Notes: a model not told the origin generated them from the letters alone. DNA of 64,000 nt from Tunturiibacter gelidiferens (GCF_013410115.1 NZ_JACCCV010000001.1:1922001-1986000); one strand, 5' to 3'. Shown: positions 9,083-18,433, numbered from the stretch's first letter. Translations and numbers: made by a program.

Positions 9083-10606
9083 TCAATGTCGTGAGTTTTC
9101 GACGTGGATCAGTAGCAGCGCGTTCGGACTGAGACTAAGGTGTAAAGTTCCATTGCTAAGTGCCATCTCTTCTGGGGCGGGGAGTGCGGTCTCGCGGTTT
9201 AGCTGCTCGGCCTGTTCCGGTGTCGGGTTTTTGGGCTTACCCATGGCGGCCCACTGCGGCAGAACATTTCCATGGGTCAGGTCGACTCGTTGAATCGCGG
9301 CCTTTGCGTTTTGTGGGACGCCGAGCAGATGGAGGGTTAGTTCGCGGGAAGTTCCCTGTTGGCCGGGGTCAACCATATTCCATGCCGCGATCGCCAAATC
9401 TCCGTTCGCCGTTCGCGTGACGATAACGTTGTTGGAGACGTTGGCAAGGCGTTGATCGCCGAGTTGGTGTAAGAGCCCGTAGGCGTAGTAGCTGGGCTTG
9501 TTGATTCCGTCGAAGGCGCGTAGGCCGAAGTCTCCGCGAAATGGGGTGCTGGTGGGACCGCCTTCTTCGAAGACGTCGGAGAAGGTCCAGAAGGAGAGCA
9601 TGTCGACGTTGCCGTCGCACTCGCGTACTGTGTTGGCCAGGGCGGGGCCGACGTAGATCGTGTCGCGAGCCTCCATCATGCCCGGAACGTTCCATTCTGT
9701 CCAAAACAGCGGCAGGTGAGGTGTGGCGGAGCGGTTGATCTCTCCACGAACCTTTGCGATGGCGCGACCGACTCGGTCGTCCATGGGGATGTCTTCGTTG
9801 GTGCCAAACATGTTGTGGACGGTGTCGTCGGCGTATCCATGGGTGGAGACGAAGTCGACGGGGATGTGATTTTCCGCGGTGTGCTGGAGAAACTCGGGGA
9901 TCCATTGAGCCGCGGCCGTTGCTGGTCCGCCTACACGCAGACGAGGGCTGACGGATTTTAGAGTGCGTGCGGTGTGGTCGTAGAGTTCGAAGTACGATTC
10001 TTGCCGGGGGATGCCGTTCCAGAAGTCGATGTTAGGTTCGTTCCATACTTCGAAGTACCACTGGGCGACTTCGTCGATGCCGTATCGCTCGACCAAGTGC
10101 TGGGCGAAGTGTTGGATGAGGTCGTCCCAACGCTCCATGCTCTTTGGTGGCGAGACGTTTTGTTTGTACCAGAAGGGGTGGAGAGCGTCGGGGTTGAAGG
10201 CAAGCTTCTTGGGCATGAAGCTGATCTCTACGACCGGACGAACACCGTTCTTCAGGAGGCCGTCGTAGATGGAATCGACGTAGGCGAAGTTGTAGACGGG
10301 GTTGCCATGCTCGTCCTCGTTGTAGACGCCGACTTCGTCGTGAAGGATCGCGTGAAAGCGTACGTAGCGGAAGTCCGCTACTTTTTTAACAGCGCGCAGG
10401 TCTTCTCGGTAGGCTTCGCGCAGGGTGAGGATGGCGCGACCGGAGCCGAACATCTGCTCCCAAAAGTGCGGAAATGGAGTCGTCGTCGCGTGGGGGTCGA
10501 TGGTGACGACTTCGTCGCCGGACGCCTGAGATTGAGCGAAGGTCGGCCACGCAATGCACAGAAGAATCAGAGAGAGCGGTAGGAACTTGCTTCTGCGGCT
10601 AGTCAT
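9083..10606 (-). CDS. Secreted glycoside hydrolase family 39 protein (beta-xylosidase-like), copy 1
   Basis: A 507-residue protein with a signal peptide (LPLSLILLCIAWPTFAQSQA). The (beta/alpha)8 catalytic part shows the clan GH-A signatures: FEVWNEPN near residue 190 (acid/base glutamate) and FWTEWN near 302 (nucleophile glutamate). FDTDYF-like surface motifs and the C-terminal all-beta part agree with GH39. Known GH39 activities include beta-xylosidase and alpha-L-iduronidase, with newer subfamilies of other specificity, so the exact substrate is open. It lies downstream of a close paralogue on the same strand, 161 bp apart, and upstream genes encode TonB transporters, which suggests periplasmic trimming of imported oligosaccharides. 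Confidence 0.9.
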   Translation of the reverse strand: MTSRRSKFLPLSLILLCIAWPTFAQSQASGDEVVTIDPHATTTPFPHFWEQMFGSGRAILTLREAYREDLRAVKKVADFRYVRFHAILHDEVGVYNEDEHGNPVYNFAYVDSIYDGLLKNGVRPVVEISFMPKKLAFNPDALHPFWYKQNVSPPKSMERWDDLIQHFAQHLVERYGIDEVAQWYFEVWNEPNIDFWNGIPRQESYFELYDHTARTLKSVSPRLRVGGPATAAAQWIPEFLQHTAENHIPVDFVSTHGYADDTVHNMFGTNEDIPMDDRVGRAIAKVRGEINRSATPHLPLFWTEWNVPGMMEARDTIYVGPALANTVRECDGNVDMLSFWTFSDVFEEGGPTSTPFRGDFGLRAFDGINKPSYYAYGLLHQLGDQRLANVSNNVIVTRTANGDLAIAAWNMVDPGQQGTSRELTLHLLGVPQNAKAAIQRVDLTHGNVLPQWAAMGKPKNPTPEQAEQLNRETALPAPEEMALSNGTLHLSLSPNALLLIHVENSRH

Positions 10607-10767
10607 TGTTACCTCGTTCTGGACGGAGGGAGGCGTTTGGAGAAAATTTTACTTGTGACGCAAAGCATTGTGACGAGTCGTTAGTCTGCGTTTCACTTCA
10701 CGTCGAGGAGGCACAGGCTTAACTCAAGAGTTCAGGACCGGGCCCGGGTCGCTCAAACAGCGGCTGT

Positions 10768-12345
10768 TTATTTGACTACAAGAAGAACGAGGCCGTGTGG
10801 CGGCACAGTGATCTGCAGATGACCGCCCGAGAGCCGCAGTTGTTCTGCAGGTGCCATTGAACCGGCTGCTTTCAATTGTTTGATCTGGCCCTGCGTGAGG
10901 CTGCCACGCGGTCTTCCCATTGTGTCAAATGCTTTTACTGCATTTCCGTGGTCGTCATCCAGTCGCAAGAGCTCAACTTTAGCGTTTGATGGAACGCCGG
11001 CGACAGTCACCTGGAAGTTTTTGTCTGTGCCCTTGCTGGTGGGGGGTGGGGTATAGGCGGCGCCCGTTCCGAAGGGTGGGGCATAGTTCCAAAAAGCGAC
11101 TTCTACGGCGCCATCGTCCGATCTGGTTGCCAATGCATCCTCATTCTCGAGTTTGATTCTGTGGTCTCCAAGGCGATGCAGCATCGCGAAAGCATTGAGG
11201 GATGGCTTTGGAATGCTGTCGGCGGCGATGAGGCCAAAGCCACCGTAGAATGGCGTTCGAACGACCCCCTGTTCCTCGAAGACGTCGGAGAACGACCAGT
11301 AACTCATCGACTCTGTGAGGCCGTCGCATTGGCGGATGTTATTCGCTAACCAGGGTCCCATGTAGGTGGTGTCCGTTACGTCGGGCTCGTTCGAATAGCT
11401 GGCGTTGTACTCACTGAAGAGTAGCGGCATCGTGGGGTAGGGAGAGGAGGCGATCTCGTCGTGCACCTTTTTTACTGCGCGATAGACCATGACGTCTCGC
11501 GGAATCTGTTCGTCGGTGTGGAAGACATCTTTGGCGGTGTCGTTTGCGTAGACGTGCGTTGAGGCGAAGTCGACGGGAATGTTGTGGTCTTTGCAGTGCT
11601 GGAGGAAGTCCGCGACGTATGCGGCCTGGGCCGTCGATGGTCCGCCTACGCGAATCCTTTGACTCACTTTCTTGAGTGCGAGCGCGGTGTGATCGTAGAG
11701 TTCGAAGTAAGTGGGCATGTTGGGTCGGCCGCCCCAGAAGTCGAGGTTCGGCTCATTCCAAACCTCGAAGTTCCAGGTGGCGACTTCGTCGATGCCGTAG
11801 CGGTCGATCAAGTGCTGGGCGAAGGCGGCGATCATTGCATCCCAAAGAGCGTAATCCTTTGGTGGAGATACGACTGGTTTATAGAAGAAGGACTGCGTCT
11901 GGTTTGGGTCGGCTGCCATCTTGCGGGGCATGAAGCTGAGTTCTACGAAGGGGCGAACGCCGTTTGCGAGAAGGCCGTCGTAGATCTGGTCGATGTAGGA
12001 GAAGTTGTAGATGCCGGCGCCCTGGACCTTTTCGGGAGGCAGTCCGGGATTCTGCGTCGTTGCGTCGGGGTCGTAGAGGCCGACCTCGTCGAGAAAGATG
12101 CCGTGGAATCGCACTGATTTGAAGTCGGTTACGTTCTTGACGGTGCGGAGATCGTCGCGGTAGCTCTGGCGGAGAGAGAGGATGGCGCGGCCGGAGCCGA
12201 AGGTCTGCTCCCAGAAGTGGGGGAAGGGGGTGGTGGGGGCGCCGGCGTCGATGCGGATCTGCTCGGGCTGCTGGGCGGCGAGGGGGAACGAGCTGAAAAG
12301 GGAGAGGCTAAGCGCGGCAAGGGCGAGAGTGCGGGATCGAATCAT
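10768..12345 (-). CDS. Secreted glycoside hydrolase family 39 protein (beta-xylosidase-like), copy 2
   Basis: A 525-residue paralogue of the next gene downstream. It has a signal peptide (LALAALSLSLFSSFPLAAQQ), then the shared opening TTPFPHFWEQ-GSGRAIL, FEVWNEPN near residue 198 and the second catalytic glutamate in LLFSEYNASY near 311. It carries a short insertion relative to copy 1 near DATTQNPGLPPEKVQGAG and a longer C-terminal region. The ATG at 12345 has GGAGAG about 13 bases upstream; a TTG five codons earlier is in frame but less likely. The active-site residues are kept in both copies, so both are probably functional and may differ in substrate or linkage. Confidence 0.9.
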   Translation of the reverse strand: MIRSRTLALAALSLSLFSSFPLAAQQPEQIRIDAGAPTTPFPHFWEQTFGSGRAILSLRQSYRDDLRTVKNVTDFKSVRFHGIFLDEVGLYDPDATTQNPGLPPEKVQGAGIYNFSYIDQIYDGLLANGVRPFVELSFMPRKMAADPNQTQSFFYKPVVSPPKDYALWDAMIAAFAQHLIDRYGIDEVATWNFEVWNEPNLDFWGGRPNMPTYFELYDHTALALKKVSQRIRVGGPSTAQAAYVADFLQHCKDHNIPVDFASTHVYANDTAKDVFHTDEQIPRDVMVYRAVKKVHDEIASSPYPTMPLLFSEYNASYSNEPDVTDTTYMGPWLANNIRQCDGLTESMSYWSFSDVFEEQGVVRTPFYGGFGLIAADSIPKPSLNAFAMLHRLGDHRIKLENEDALATRSDDGAVEVAFWNYAPPFGTGAAYTPPPTSKGTDKNFQVTVAGVPSNAKVELLRLDDDHGNAVKAFDTMGRPRGSLTQGQIKQLKAAGSMAPAEQLRLSGGHLQITVPPHGLVLLVVK

Positions 12346-12587
12346 GAGGGATCTCTCCAAGGGTGTGCAGCTTGTGGTGAATTCATGGTGACAACGTGAT
12401 GTTTCGGTGGTGCGACGTGGTGAACTAACACCATGTTCGCGTGGTGCGGGAGCAGGAATGACGCGGGTTTCGTGGTTTTTGTGTGTAGAAAAATACCTGG
12501 ATAAAAATGCACTATAAATGAGGCAGCCACTTTTCTTGGGACCTTGCCCTTTGAGTTCAGGGAAGGCAAAGGTAAAGACGAAATACA

Positions 12588-12618
12588 GGATCCTTCGGCT
12601 TCGCTCAGGATGACGACC
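12588..12618. repeat. Dispersed intergenic repeat, GGATCCTTCGG type, copy 1
   Basis: The motif GGATCCTTCGGCTTCGCTC followed by AGGATGACGACC lies in a non-coding gap. Related copies are seen at 28137-28178 and 52992-53018, always between genes. The ends are weakly complementary. Confidence 0.65.
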
Positions 12619-12721
12619 GAAAGGATCTTGGGTGACGATTCAAAGTGACGACGAAGGGCTCTGGTTGTCCACAAACAACTTAGGTTACGACGAATAACTT
12701 TGCAATGACGGTGAAGAACTC

Positions 12722-12756
12722 CCCGTCTGCACCTGGGTGGATTTGGTGCAGACGGG
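12722..12756 (-). terminator. Strong hairpin after the first TonB transporter gene
   Basis: Perfect 12-bp arms CCCGTCTGCACC (12722-12733) and GGTGCAGACGGG (12745-12756) with an 11-nt loop, 10 bp beyond the stop of the transporter gene. No long T run follows, so it may act partly as an RNA-stabilising hairpin. Confidence 0.7.
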
Positions 12757-12766
12757 AAGAGGTTGG

Positions 12767-15700
12767 CTAGAAGCTGAAACGGGCCTGGATGTTGACGGTT
12801 CGTGCACCGAGAGCGGCTTGTGCCTGGCCAAAGTTTTTGGAGGTGATGACGTTGGAGATGCTGGAGGTTTGAAAGTTGAGGTTGTTGAAGAGATTGAAGG
12901 CATCGGCGCGGATCTCGAACTGCGCGTTTTCTCCGAGGATGGGCATTTTGGGAAGGCCGAAGGCTTTTGTGATGGTGCCATCGACATCTTTATAGCCGGG
13001 GCCGTCGAGGGAGTTACGAGCTACTCCCGGGAGTTGTGGCAGGGCTGCCATTGCGAGTGGACCCGATCCGGTCGGGACGGGTGCGGTCGGTGGGACGTAG
13101 TACGCGGTCCCGCTCTCAGTCTTGGCGAGTGGGAAGTTCTGGTTCAGGCCGTTGCCTACACCGGGTCCTGATTTGAAGGCGTCGTTGCTGGTGCTGTGAC
13201 CTGCTCCGCCGAGATAGGTGGCTGGACGCAACTGGCTGTAGCCGCTGCTGGCGTAGTAGAGGCTTCCGGGTGCATTGAAGACGGGGGTCCATGGGAATCC
13301 AGTGTGAATGTTGAAGATGCCGCTGACCGACCATCCGCCGAGAACCTTCTCCATCCAGGCGCTAGAGCCGTGGAAGAAGACGGGCTGCCAGAGGCCGTAG
13401 ATCTTGAACGCTTTGCCTACGTTGTAGTCTGAGCGGCCGCGAGCTAAGTATGGCGCATAGGGGTAGGGGTCCTGATAGTAAGGGCCGGAGCCGTCATCCA
13501 TACTCTTGGCCCATTGGAACTGAGCGTCGATTTGGACGTGATGCGACATTTGATGTTTGAGGCCTGCGAGGAAGGCGTTGTTGTTGGACGCTCCATTGTT
13601 TCCGAAGAGCTGGAGGCTGTTGACGAGTGGGTTGAGGGGAAGACCCTGAGCGACAGCGGTGACGTATTGGTTGGAGTTGACGATGACGTGGCGGGTGGTG
13701 CTGCCCTGATATCCGACCGTTGCGACGAGTTGGTAGGGAAGCTGGAACTGAGTATCGAGCGAGTAGTGCTGGGTATAAATGGTGGGTAGATTGTGAGGGA
13801 GAGATACGAGTCCGACGCCGCCGGCGACAGGCAGGTTAGCACTGTTGAAGGTGGTGATGGTGTGCGGGTTTGGGGGATAGCCGAAGAGTGAGTGAGGATC
13901 GGACGCTATCCCGTAGACGATGCTCGAGTTGATGTTGGCGGGGCTGGCGCTGGAGAAGTTCGGACTGACGACCGTCGGCGGGTTGCTCGCAACGTTGCCT
14001 GCAATGGCAATCTCCTCCTGATTGTAGTTGAGGCCGTAACCGCCGCGTACGACGAACTTCCCATTGAAATGAGGCGGGCTGAAGTTGAAGCCAAACTGCG
14101 GTCCGAAGTTACCTTTCTGTGAGTTGTAGAGTGTGCTGCTTGGCCTGATGCTAAGACCGCTGAAGGTGCTGGTGCCGGAGCCCAGGATGACAGCGTTAAT
14201 GTTATTTTCCTTCGAACCGAAGGGCCCAAAATAGGAGTAACGAAGGCCGAAGTTGAGAGTCAGATTGGGAAGAACCTTCCAATCGTCCTGAGCGAAGAAG
14301 CCCCAGAGGTCTTCGCGGGTGTCCTGACGGTTGGTGGCTGGAGTGCCGGTAAACGGATTGAAGCTGCCACTTTCGGAGCTCGGTGCATCGTTCAGGAAGT
14401 CCCAGTAGTTATAGAAAACATAGCTGGGACGCGCGGAGTAAGTTGGGTTGTTGAGGTAGTAGAGGCGTGTCAGTTCGCCGCCAAATTTGATGGTGTGGTT
14501 CCCTAAGATTTTGGTTGCGATGTCTCGGTAACTATAAGTCCACTGGTTGTAATCGCCGGGGCCGGGTGCGCCGAAGCTGCCGATGGAGGTTGTGGCGATA
14601 CTGCCGAGTGCTCCGATTGAGTCGGTGGGTAGGCCGAAGGGCGCCTGCGGGTTGGAGCCGATCTCGTTGTAGCGATATCCTGCCGCGTTGGCACGAGCTT
14701 CATTCAGGAAGGAAGGCGTGAAGATATGGTTCCAGATGACGGAGAAAGCGTCATTGATCTGTTCGTGATGGAAGAGATTGTAGGCGCGGATGGAGCCGTT
14801 GTATTGAGTGACAGTCTGCGGCACCCAGTAAATGGCAAACGCTATGTGATCTTTTTTGGTGACGTCGGAGTCGAGGCGACCGTTGTACTGGCTCTCAGTG
14901 ATGGAGCTGGGATTTGACAAGGTGTAGTTGGCGATATCGGCTACATTGGAGAGTCCACCGCCGACTCCAGGATTCGCGGTGCTCTGCCATGTGAGGTCCT
15001 GGGTGCCGAGACCTGTGGTGATCGGCGAACCGATGTTGAGGCCCTGGCCCGGGATGGTGCGGCAGTTGACGTTTTCGGTTAGTCCTACGTTCGCGCAGGT
15101 CTGGTTGATGAGGCCGGCGGAGCTGACGCCAGCCCCCGGGAATGTGAGGAAGGTCTTCGAGATACTGTTAGCGGGTGCAAGGGCCGCGAAGGCTGAGGTT
15201 TCATACCAACCTGTGCTGGTGACGGAGGAGCTGTTTCGCTGGGTTTCGTAGGCAAAGAAGGCGAAGAGGCGGTTCTTTAAGATGGGACCGCCGATGCTGC
15301 CCCCGTACTGGTTGAATCGTTGAGTGTCTCTAAGGAGACCGCGTTCCGAGGCCGTGCCCGGAGTGAGCGAACCGGGGCCGTTGTACTTCTGGTAGGCGTT
15401 CAAGCCGGGACGGCTGGCGCGAAAGAACAGACTGCCATGGAAGTCGTTGGTGCCGGCCTTGGATGTGACCTGGATCTGGGCTCCGCTGAAACGGCCGTTC
15501 TCTGCATCGTAGGTGTTGGAGACGATCTTGACGTTACCTACGGAGTCTTCAGTTGGGGTGATGACGGAGGTGCCGCCCCACACTGCGCTAACGGTACTGA
15601 TTCCGTCGATCGAGATGCCATTGGTTTCGTATTGACCGCCGTTGGAGACGGCCTGGGGCCCGTTTTCGGTAGCGAAGATACCGGCACTGGCGTTGGTGCC

Positions 15701-16300
15701 GCCTGGACCCTGAGTACCGGGTAGATTGTTCGTGCCACCGGCGCCCCCCTGCGAGCCGTCGCCGAAGACTCCGGGCGCGAGTTGGACAAGTTGGAAGACG
15801 TCGCGGCCGGCGGATGGGAGATGCTCGATCTGGTTGCTGTCGACGGTTCCGCTGGTTGAGGCGGTCTCGGTTTCAAGAGCGGAGATCTGATCACCATTGA
15901 CGGTGACCGAGAGAGAGGTATCGCCGAGCGCCATGGTTATGTTGATGGCGTTTGACTGCTCGGGAATGATATGCACGTCTTTGATGATTTGCTGCTTGAA
16001 TCCCTTCGCGTCTGCGGTGAGGGTGAAGTGGTCCGAGGGAAGAGCGTTGAAGTTATAAACGCCGCTGTCGTTGGAGGTTGCGGTGAGTGCGCGGCCGGTG
16101 TCATTGTCGGTGAGGGTGAGGGTTGCACTTGGAATGACGGCGCCTTCGGGGTCGGCTACGGTTCCCTGGATGGACGCGCGGAATTGAGCGTGAGCGGTGA
16201 CGGCGCACAGGCTGAATATGATCGCGACAACGGCCGGGCCCAGCACAGAATGCAGGAACCTCGTGAGATGAGTGGTGTTGCTGGAATGAAAGTGTTGCAT
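12767..16300 (-). CDS. TonB-dependent transporter, Oar-like, with carboxypeptidase-regulatory-like domain (1)
   Basis: A 1,177-residue outer-membrane protein. It has a signal peptide ending near AHAQ (about residue 39), then a CarboxypepD_reg-like beta-sandwich (FRASIQGTVADPEGAVIPSA onward, about 39-125), a plug domain (EHLPSAGRDVFQLVQLAPGV onward) and a long beta-barrel ending in the aromatic residue F, the usual outer-membrane C-terminal signature. Such proteins import large or scarce nutrients, often oligosaccharides, with energy from TonB-ExbBD, which are not encoded here. The ATG at 16300 is preceded by a perfect AGGAGG. Two LacI-type operator palindromes lie just upstream, so sugar-dependent repression is likely. 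The downstream GH39 genes could process what it imports. Confidence 0.93.
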   Translation of the reverse strand: MQHFHSSNTTHLTRFLHSVLGPAVVAIIFSLCAVTAHAQFRASIQGTVADPEGAVIPSATLTLTDNDTGRALTATSNDSGVYNFNALPSDHFTLTADAKGFKQQIIKDVHIIPEQSNAINITMALGDTSLSVTVNGDQISALETETASTSGTVDSNQIEHLPSAGRDVFQLVQLAPGVFGDGSQGGAGGTNNLPGTQGPGGTNASAGIFATENGPQAVSNGGQYETNGISIDGISTVSAVWGGTSVITPTEDSVGNVKIVSNTYDAENGRFSGAQIQVTSKAGTNDFHGSLFFRASRPGLNAYQKYNGPGSLTPGTASERGLLRDTQRFNQYGGSIGGPILKNRLFAFFAYETQRNSSSVTSTGWYETSAFAALAPANSISKTFLTFPGAGVSSAGLINQTCANVGLTENVNCRTIPGQGLNIGSPITTGLGTQDLTWQSTANPGVGGGLSNVADIANYTLSNPSSITESQYNGRLDSDVTKKDHIAFAIYWVPQTVTQYNGSIRAYNLFHHEQINDAFSVIWNHIFTPSFLNEARANAAGYRYNEIGSNPQAPFGLPTDSIGALGSIATTSIGSFGAPGPGDYNQWTYSYRDIATKILGNHTIKFGGELTRLYYLNNPTYSARPSYVFYNYWDFLNDAPSSESGSFNPFTGTPATNRQDTREDLWGFFAQDDWKVLPNLTLNFGLRYSYFGPFGSKENNINAVILGSGTSTFSGLSIRPSSTLYNSQKGNFGPQFGFNFSPPHFNGKFVVRGGYGLNYNQEEIAIAGNVASNPPTVVSPNFSSASPANINSSIVYGIASDPHSLFGYPPNPHTITTFNSANLPVAGGVGLVSLPHNLPTIYTQHYSLDTQFQLPYQLVATVGYQGSTTRHVIVNSNQYVTAVAQGLPLNPLVNSLQLFGNNGASNNNAFLAGLKHQMSHHVQIDAQFQWAKSMDDGSGPYYQDPYPYAPYLARGRSDYNVGKAFKIYGLWQPVFFHGSSAWMEKVLGGWSVSGIFNIHTGFPWTPVFNAPGSLYYASSGYSQLRPATYLGGAGHSTSNDAFKSGPGVGNGLNQNFPLAKTESGTAYYVPPTAPVPTGSGPLAMAALPQLPGVARNSLDGPGYKDVDGTITKAFGLPKMPILGENAQFEIRADAFNLFNNLNFQTSSISNVITSKNFGQAQAALGARTVNIQARFSF

Positions 16301-16314
16301 TATGCCTCCTGATT

Positions 16315-16326
16315 GGAAACGTTTGA
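16315..16326. promoter_or_regulatory. LacI-family operator-like palindrome, proximal
   Basis: GGAAACGTTTGA, with the palindromic core AAACGTTT at 16317-16324, lies 17 bp upstream of the transporter start codon. The core matches the AANCGNTT centre common to LacI/CcpA-family operators. Position between ribosome-binding site and promoter favours repression by roadblock. Confidence 0.6.
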
Positions 16327-16376
16327 GGAAATCTTCGCCATGGCTGAACTCTCTTTGGAGACAGGGTGTGATTTAG

Positions 16377-16388
16377 GCAAACGTTTGA
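16377..16388. promoter_or_regulatory. LacI-family operator-like palindrome, distal
   Basis: GCAAACGTTTGA, core at 16379-16386, is almost identical to the proximal site. The two cores are 62 bp apart centre to centre, about six helical turns, which would place two dimers on the same DNA face. No lacI-type gene is seen in the window. Confidence 0.6.
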
Positions 16389-16837
16389 CCGGTAGAGACT
16401 ATGCACGTCCCGACAAATGACTGTCAAGGTTGGGCTTTGAGGCTTACAGGCTCATGAAAAGATCTGGAACCTCTCCTCGCGAATATTGGTCATAGTGCCC
16501 GGAACGGCCCTGCGGAGGGCCCAGTACATATGATTGCTCTTCTATGCGTCCCAACGTGGATTTCGAATGGCAGCGTCTCCCTCCACGGGACTAAGCGGCG
16601 AGGGTCTATGACCATTGGCTCGCTGTCTCACAGACGCGACGGTTGGAATTTGGACCTGAGTTGGAATTTGGACTCGAGAGGATTAGTGCAAGGATCTCTG
16701 CAGGCGGGTTATGCTTCTTCCGCAACAATCTCTATCGCGACAGGGGGGAAGGAACGATACAGAACACTGTTGCCTAAGGCGATCGTGTGCGTGGACCCTG
16801 GAGCCAGCGTTTGAGAGGCGCGGTGTTGTGTGGTCAC

Positions 16838-17191
16838 TCAGGATTTAGAGAAAGAGGATATAGCTTCCTGTTCCTCGGAAAACACCTCAAAGAGCGGTAA
16901 AAGGTTGCACATCTTCAAGGTCTGCGTTACTTGCTTCGATGGATTTACGAGTTTCAAGGCCCCGCCCGCCTCTTTCGTTGAACTCATGATCATCACCAGG
17001 AGTCCGATGCCGCTCGAGTCCATGCGGCTGATGCCGGTGAGATTGAAGACGAACCGGGTCGCTCCATGAGCAGTCAGACTGTCTATTTTTTGTCGCAGGT
17101 TATTGACCGGAACGCCGAGGACGAGTGCACCGCTCAGTTCAACGGCTTCTATTCCCTCGTGGTTCCTGATGTTTATCTCAAGTGTGTTCAA
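16838..17191 (-). CDS. STAS-domain protein (anti-sigma factor antagonist-like)
   Basis: A 117-residue single-domain protein of the SpoIIAA/RsbV type. The hallmark MDSSGIGLLVMIM includes the serine that is phosphorylated by partner kinases, and the flanking FVFNLTGIS strand and GGALKLVNPSKQV helix fit the STAS fold. The TTG at 17191 is chosen because GGAG lies six bases upstream and the domain starts right there; a longer frame opens upstream but its extra 40 residues are not domain-like. No anti-sigma factor or PP2C phosphatase is adjacent, so its partners are unknown. Confidence 0.85.
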   Translation of the reverse strand: MNTLEINIRNHEGIEAVELSGALVLGVPVNNLRQKIDSLTAHGATRFVFNLTGISRMDSSGIGLLVMIMSSTKEAGGALKLVNPSKQVTQTLKMCNLLPLFEVFSEEQEAISSFSKS

Positions 17192-17399
17192 TGCTGCTCC
17201 TTCATCTCGACGACCGCCCCTCTGGATTAGCCCATCGTCATTGCTTGTGTCGACTGTCAAATCCGTCGGCAGCAGAGAACTCAGCCGCGCCAGCCAGCGG
17301 CAGGATAACATTCTCGCGCTAACAATGACATCGGACGACGAGATTCATATCGGGGCGTGACTCGGATTTAGGGTTGCTTGTAGTGGAGATCTGGCGGGA

Positions 17400-18278
17400 T
17401 CAGCCGTGGGTTAGATATCCCATTCCGGCCAGGACGCCTCGCATGTAGGAGAAGCTGGCGATGACACCTGGCATTGGGTCGTCGGCGTGGACCTCGTATT
17501 CCAGGTCGACGAAACCTTTGTATTTGGTTTTGATAAGAGCCTCGAAGATTCCTCTCACCGGCATAATTCCGTCTCCCACGGCAACTTGGCTTTCTTTGCT
17601 TTCGAAGTTGGTGAGGTCCTTCATGTGGACGTTGAACAGGCGTGGACCGACCTCGTGAATGGCTTGAACTACATCTGTGCCCGCACGGACGGTGTGGCCG
17701 ACGTCGATGCAGCAGCCGATGCGTGGGTCCATGTTTTTGACGGCCTTGAGGATATCGAGCGGGGAGTGCCAGAGTTTGTCTTCGGGGCCGTGATTGTGGA
17801 TGGCGATGCGGATGTCGTATTCCTTGACGAATTTTTCTACGCGGGGAAGGGTGTCGGGCGCTGGGTCGCCGGCGACGATGACGGAGATTCCGGCGCGTTT
17901 GCAATACTCGAACTTGCTGCGGATGTCAGCATCCTCGTCTTTGGCGAAGTAGATCGCTCCGGCGGCGTGGAGCTTGATGCCGGCGGCGGTGTAGTCTGCG
18001 AGTGCCTTGCTCTCCTCCGCTGGATCCATGGGAAGATGATCCTTGGTGTCCTTCACGTTGAGTTCCGTGACGTTGAGCTGCTTCATGAAGCCGATCATCT
18101 GTGCGCGGGTGAAGTTGCGGAAGGTGTAGCTGGCCAGTCCGAGTTGAATGGGAGACGGCGCTCCGGCGGCGTGCGAGGGTTGCAGGGCCAGGGAGGGAAG
18201 GGCGTTGGAGGTGATTCCTGCCGCCGCGAGGAGAGCGCCGGATTGGACGAAGCTGCGACGTGAGAGCGTATTGGTCAT
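17400..18278 (-). CDS. Tat-exported sugar phosphate isomerase/epimerase-like TIM-barrel protein (1)
   Basis: A 292-residue xylose-isomerase-like TIM barrel (AP endonuclease 2 fold). The N-terminus SRRSFVQSGALLAAAG is a twin-arginine signal. Metal-binding positions are visible in AIHNHGPED, CCIDVGHTVRAG and NVHMKDL, and in the late VDLEYEV. Family members interconvert keto sugars or act on inositols and 3-keto glycosides. The start at 18278 precedes the Tat motif directly. It is the last of three Tat-signal genes on this strand (with the two genes upstream), which suggests a shared periplasmic sugar pathway. Confidence 0.87.
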   Translation of the reverse strand: MTNTLSRRSFVQSGALLAAAGITSNALPSLALQPSHAAGAPSPIQLGLASYTFRNFTRAQMIGFMKQLNVTELNVKDTKDHLPMDPAEESKALADYTAAGIKLHAAGAIYFAKDEDADIRSKFEYCKRAGISVIVAGDPAPDTLPRVEKFVKEYDIRIAIHNHGPEDKLWHSPLDILKAVKNMDPRIGCCIDVGHTVRAGTDVVQAIHEVGPRLFNVHMKDLTNFESKESQVAVGDGIMPVRGIFEALIKTKYKGFVDLEYEVHADDPMPGVIASFSYMRGVLAGMGYLTHG

Positions 18279-18382
18279 GAGTGGTTGGGACTCGCGCTTT
18301 CTTTGAGTGTGTGGCAATGGTCTTGGCGTCAGGCGCTCGAATTGTGCCTGCAAATACAACGACGACGGAGTTGATACACGCT

Positions 18383-18415
18383 GACCTGCGGACCGCTTAT
18401 AGAAGTCCGCAGGTC
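18383..18415 (-). terminator. Hairpin between the Gfo/Idh and isomerase genes
   Basis: Perfect 11-bp arms GACCTGCGGAC (18383-18393) and GTCCGCAGGTC (18405-18415) around an 11-nt loop, 18 bp beyond the Gfo/Idh stop. No T run; it may reduce expression of, or separate, the downstream isomerase gene. Confidence 0.55.
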
Positions 18416-18433
18416 GCGCTAAAGAGCTAAAGA

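Larger units (their letters stand above)
12346..12766. other. Intergenic region between GH39 copy 2 and the first TonB transporter
   Basis: About 420 bp. It holds the terminator of the transporter gene (12722-12756) and a dispersed GGATCCTTCGGCTTCGCTCAGGATGAC-type repeat (12588-12618). The part from 12346 to about 12450 should carry the promoter of the GH39 pair. A minus-strand frame across it translates the repeat and is not considered a gene. Confidence 0.6.
16301..16837. other. Regulatory gap upstream of the first TonB transporter
   Basis: About 540 bp between the transporter start and the 3' end of the STAS gene. The left 90 bp contain two AAACGTTT palindromes. The remainder has a 94-codon plus-strand frame with no recognisable domain and no ribosome-binding site, which is not called as a gene. 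Confidence 0.6.

Noticed and set aside
10755..10769. AAACAGCGGCTGTTT palindrome at the 3' end of the second GH39 gene
   Set aside because: The loop is too short for a stable terminator and it overlaps the stop codon.
12342..12674. A 110-codon minus-strand frame containing VVILSEAEGS
   Set aside because: This is a translation of the dispersed GGATCCTTCGG repeat, not a gene.
16530..16814. A 94-codon plus-strand frame in the transporter upstream region
   Set aside because: No ribosome-binding site or domain; the region is better explained as regulatory.
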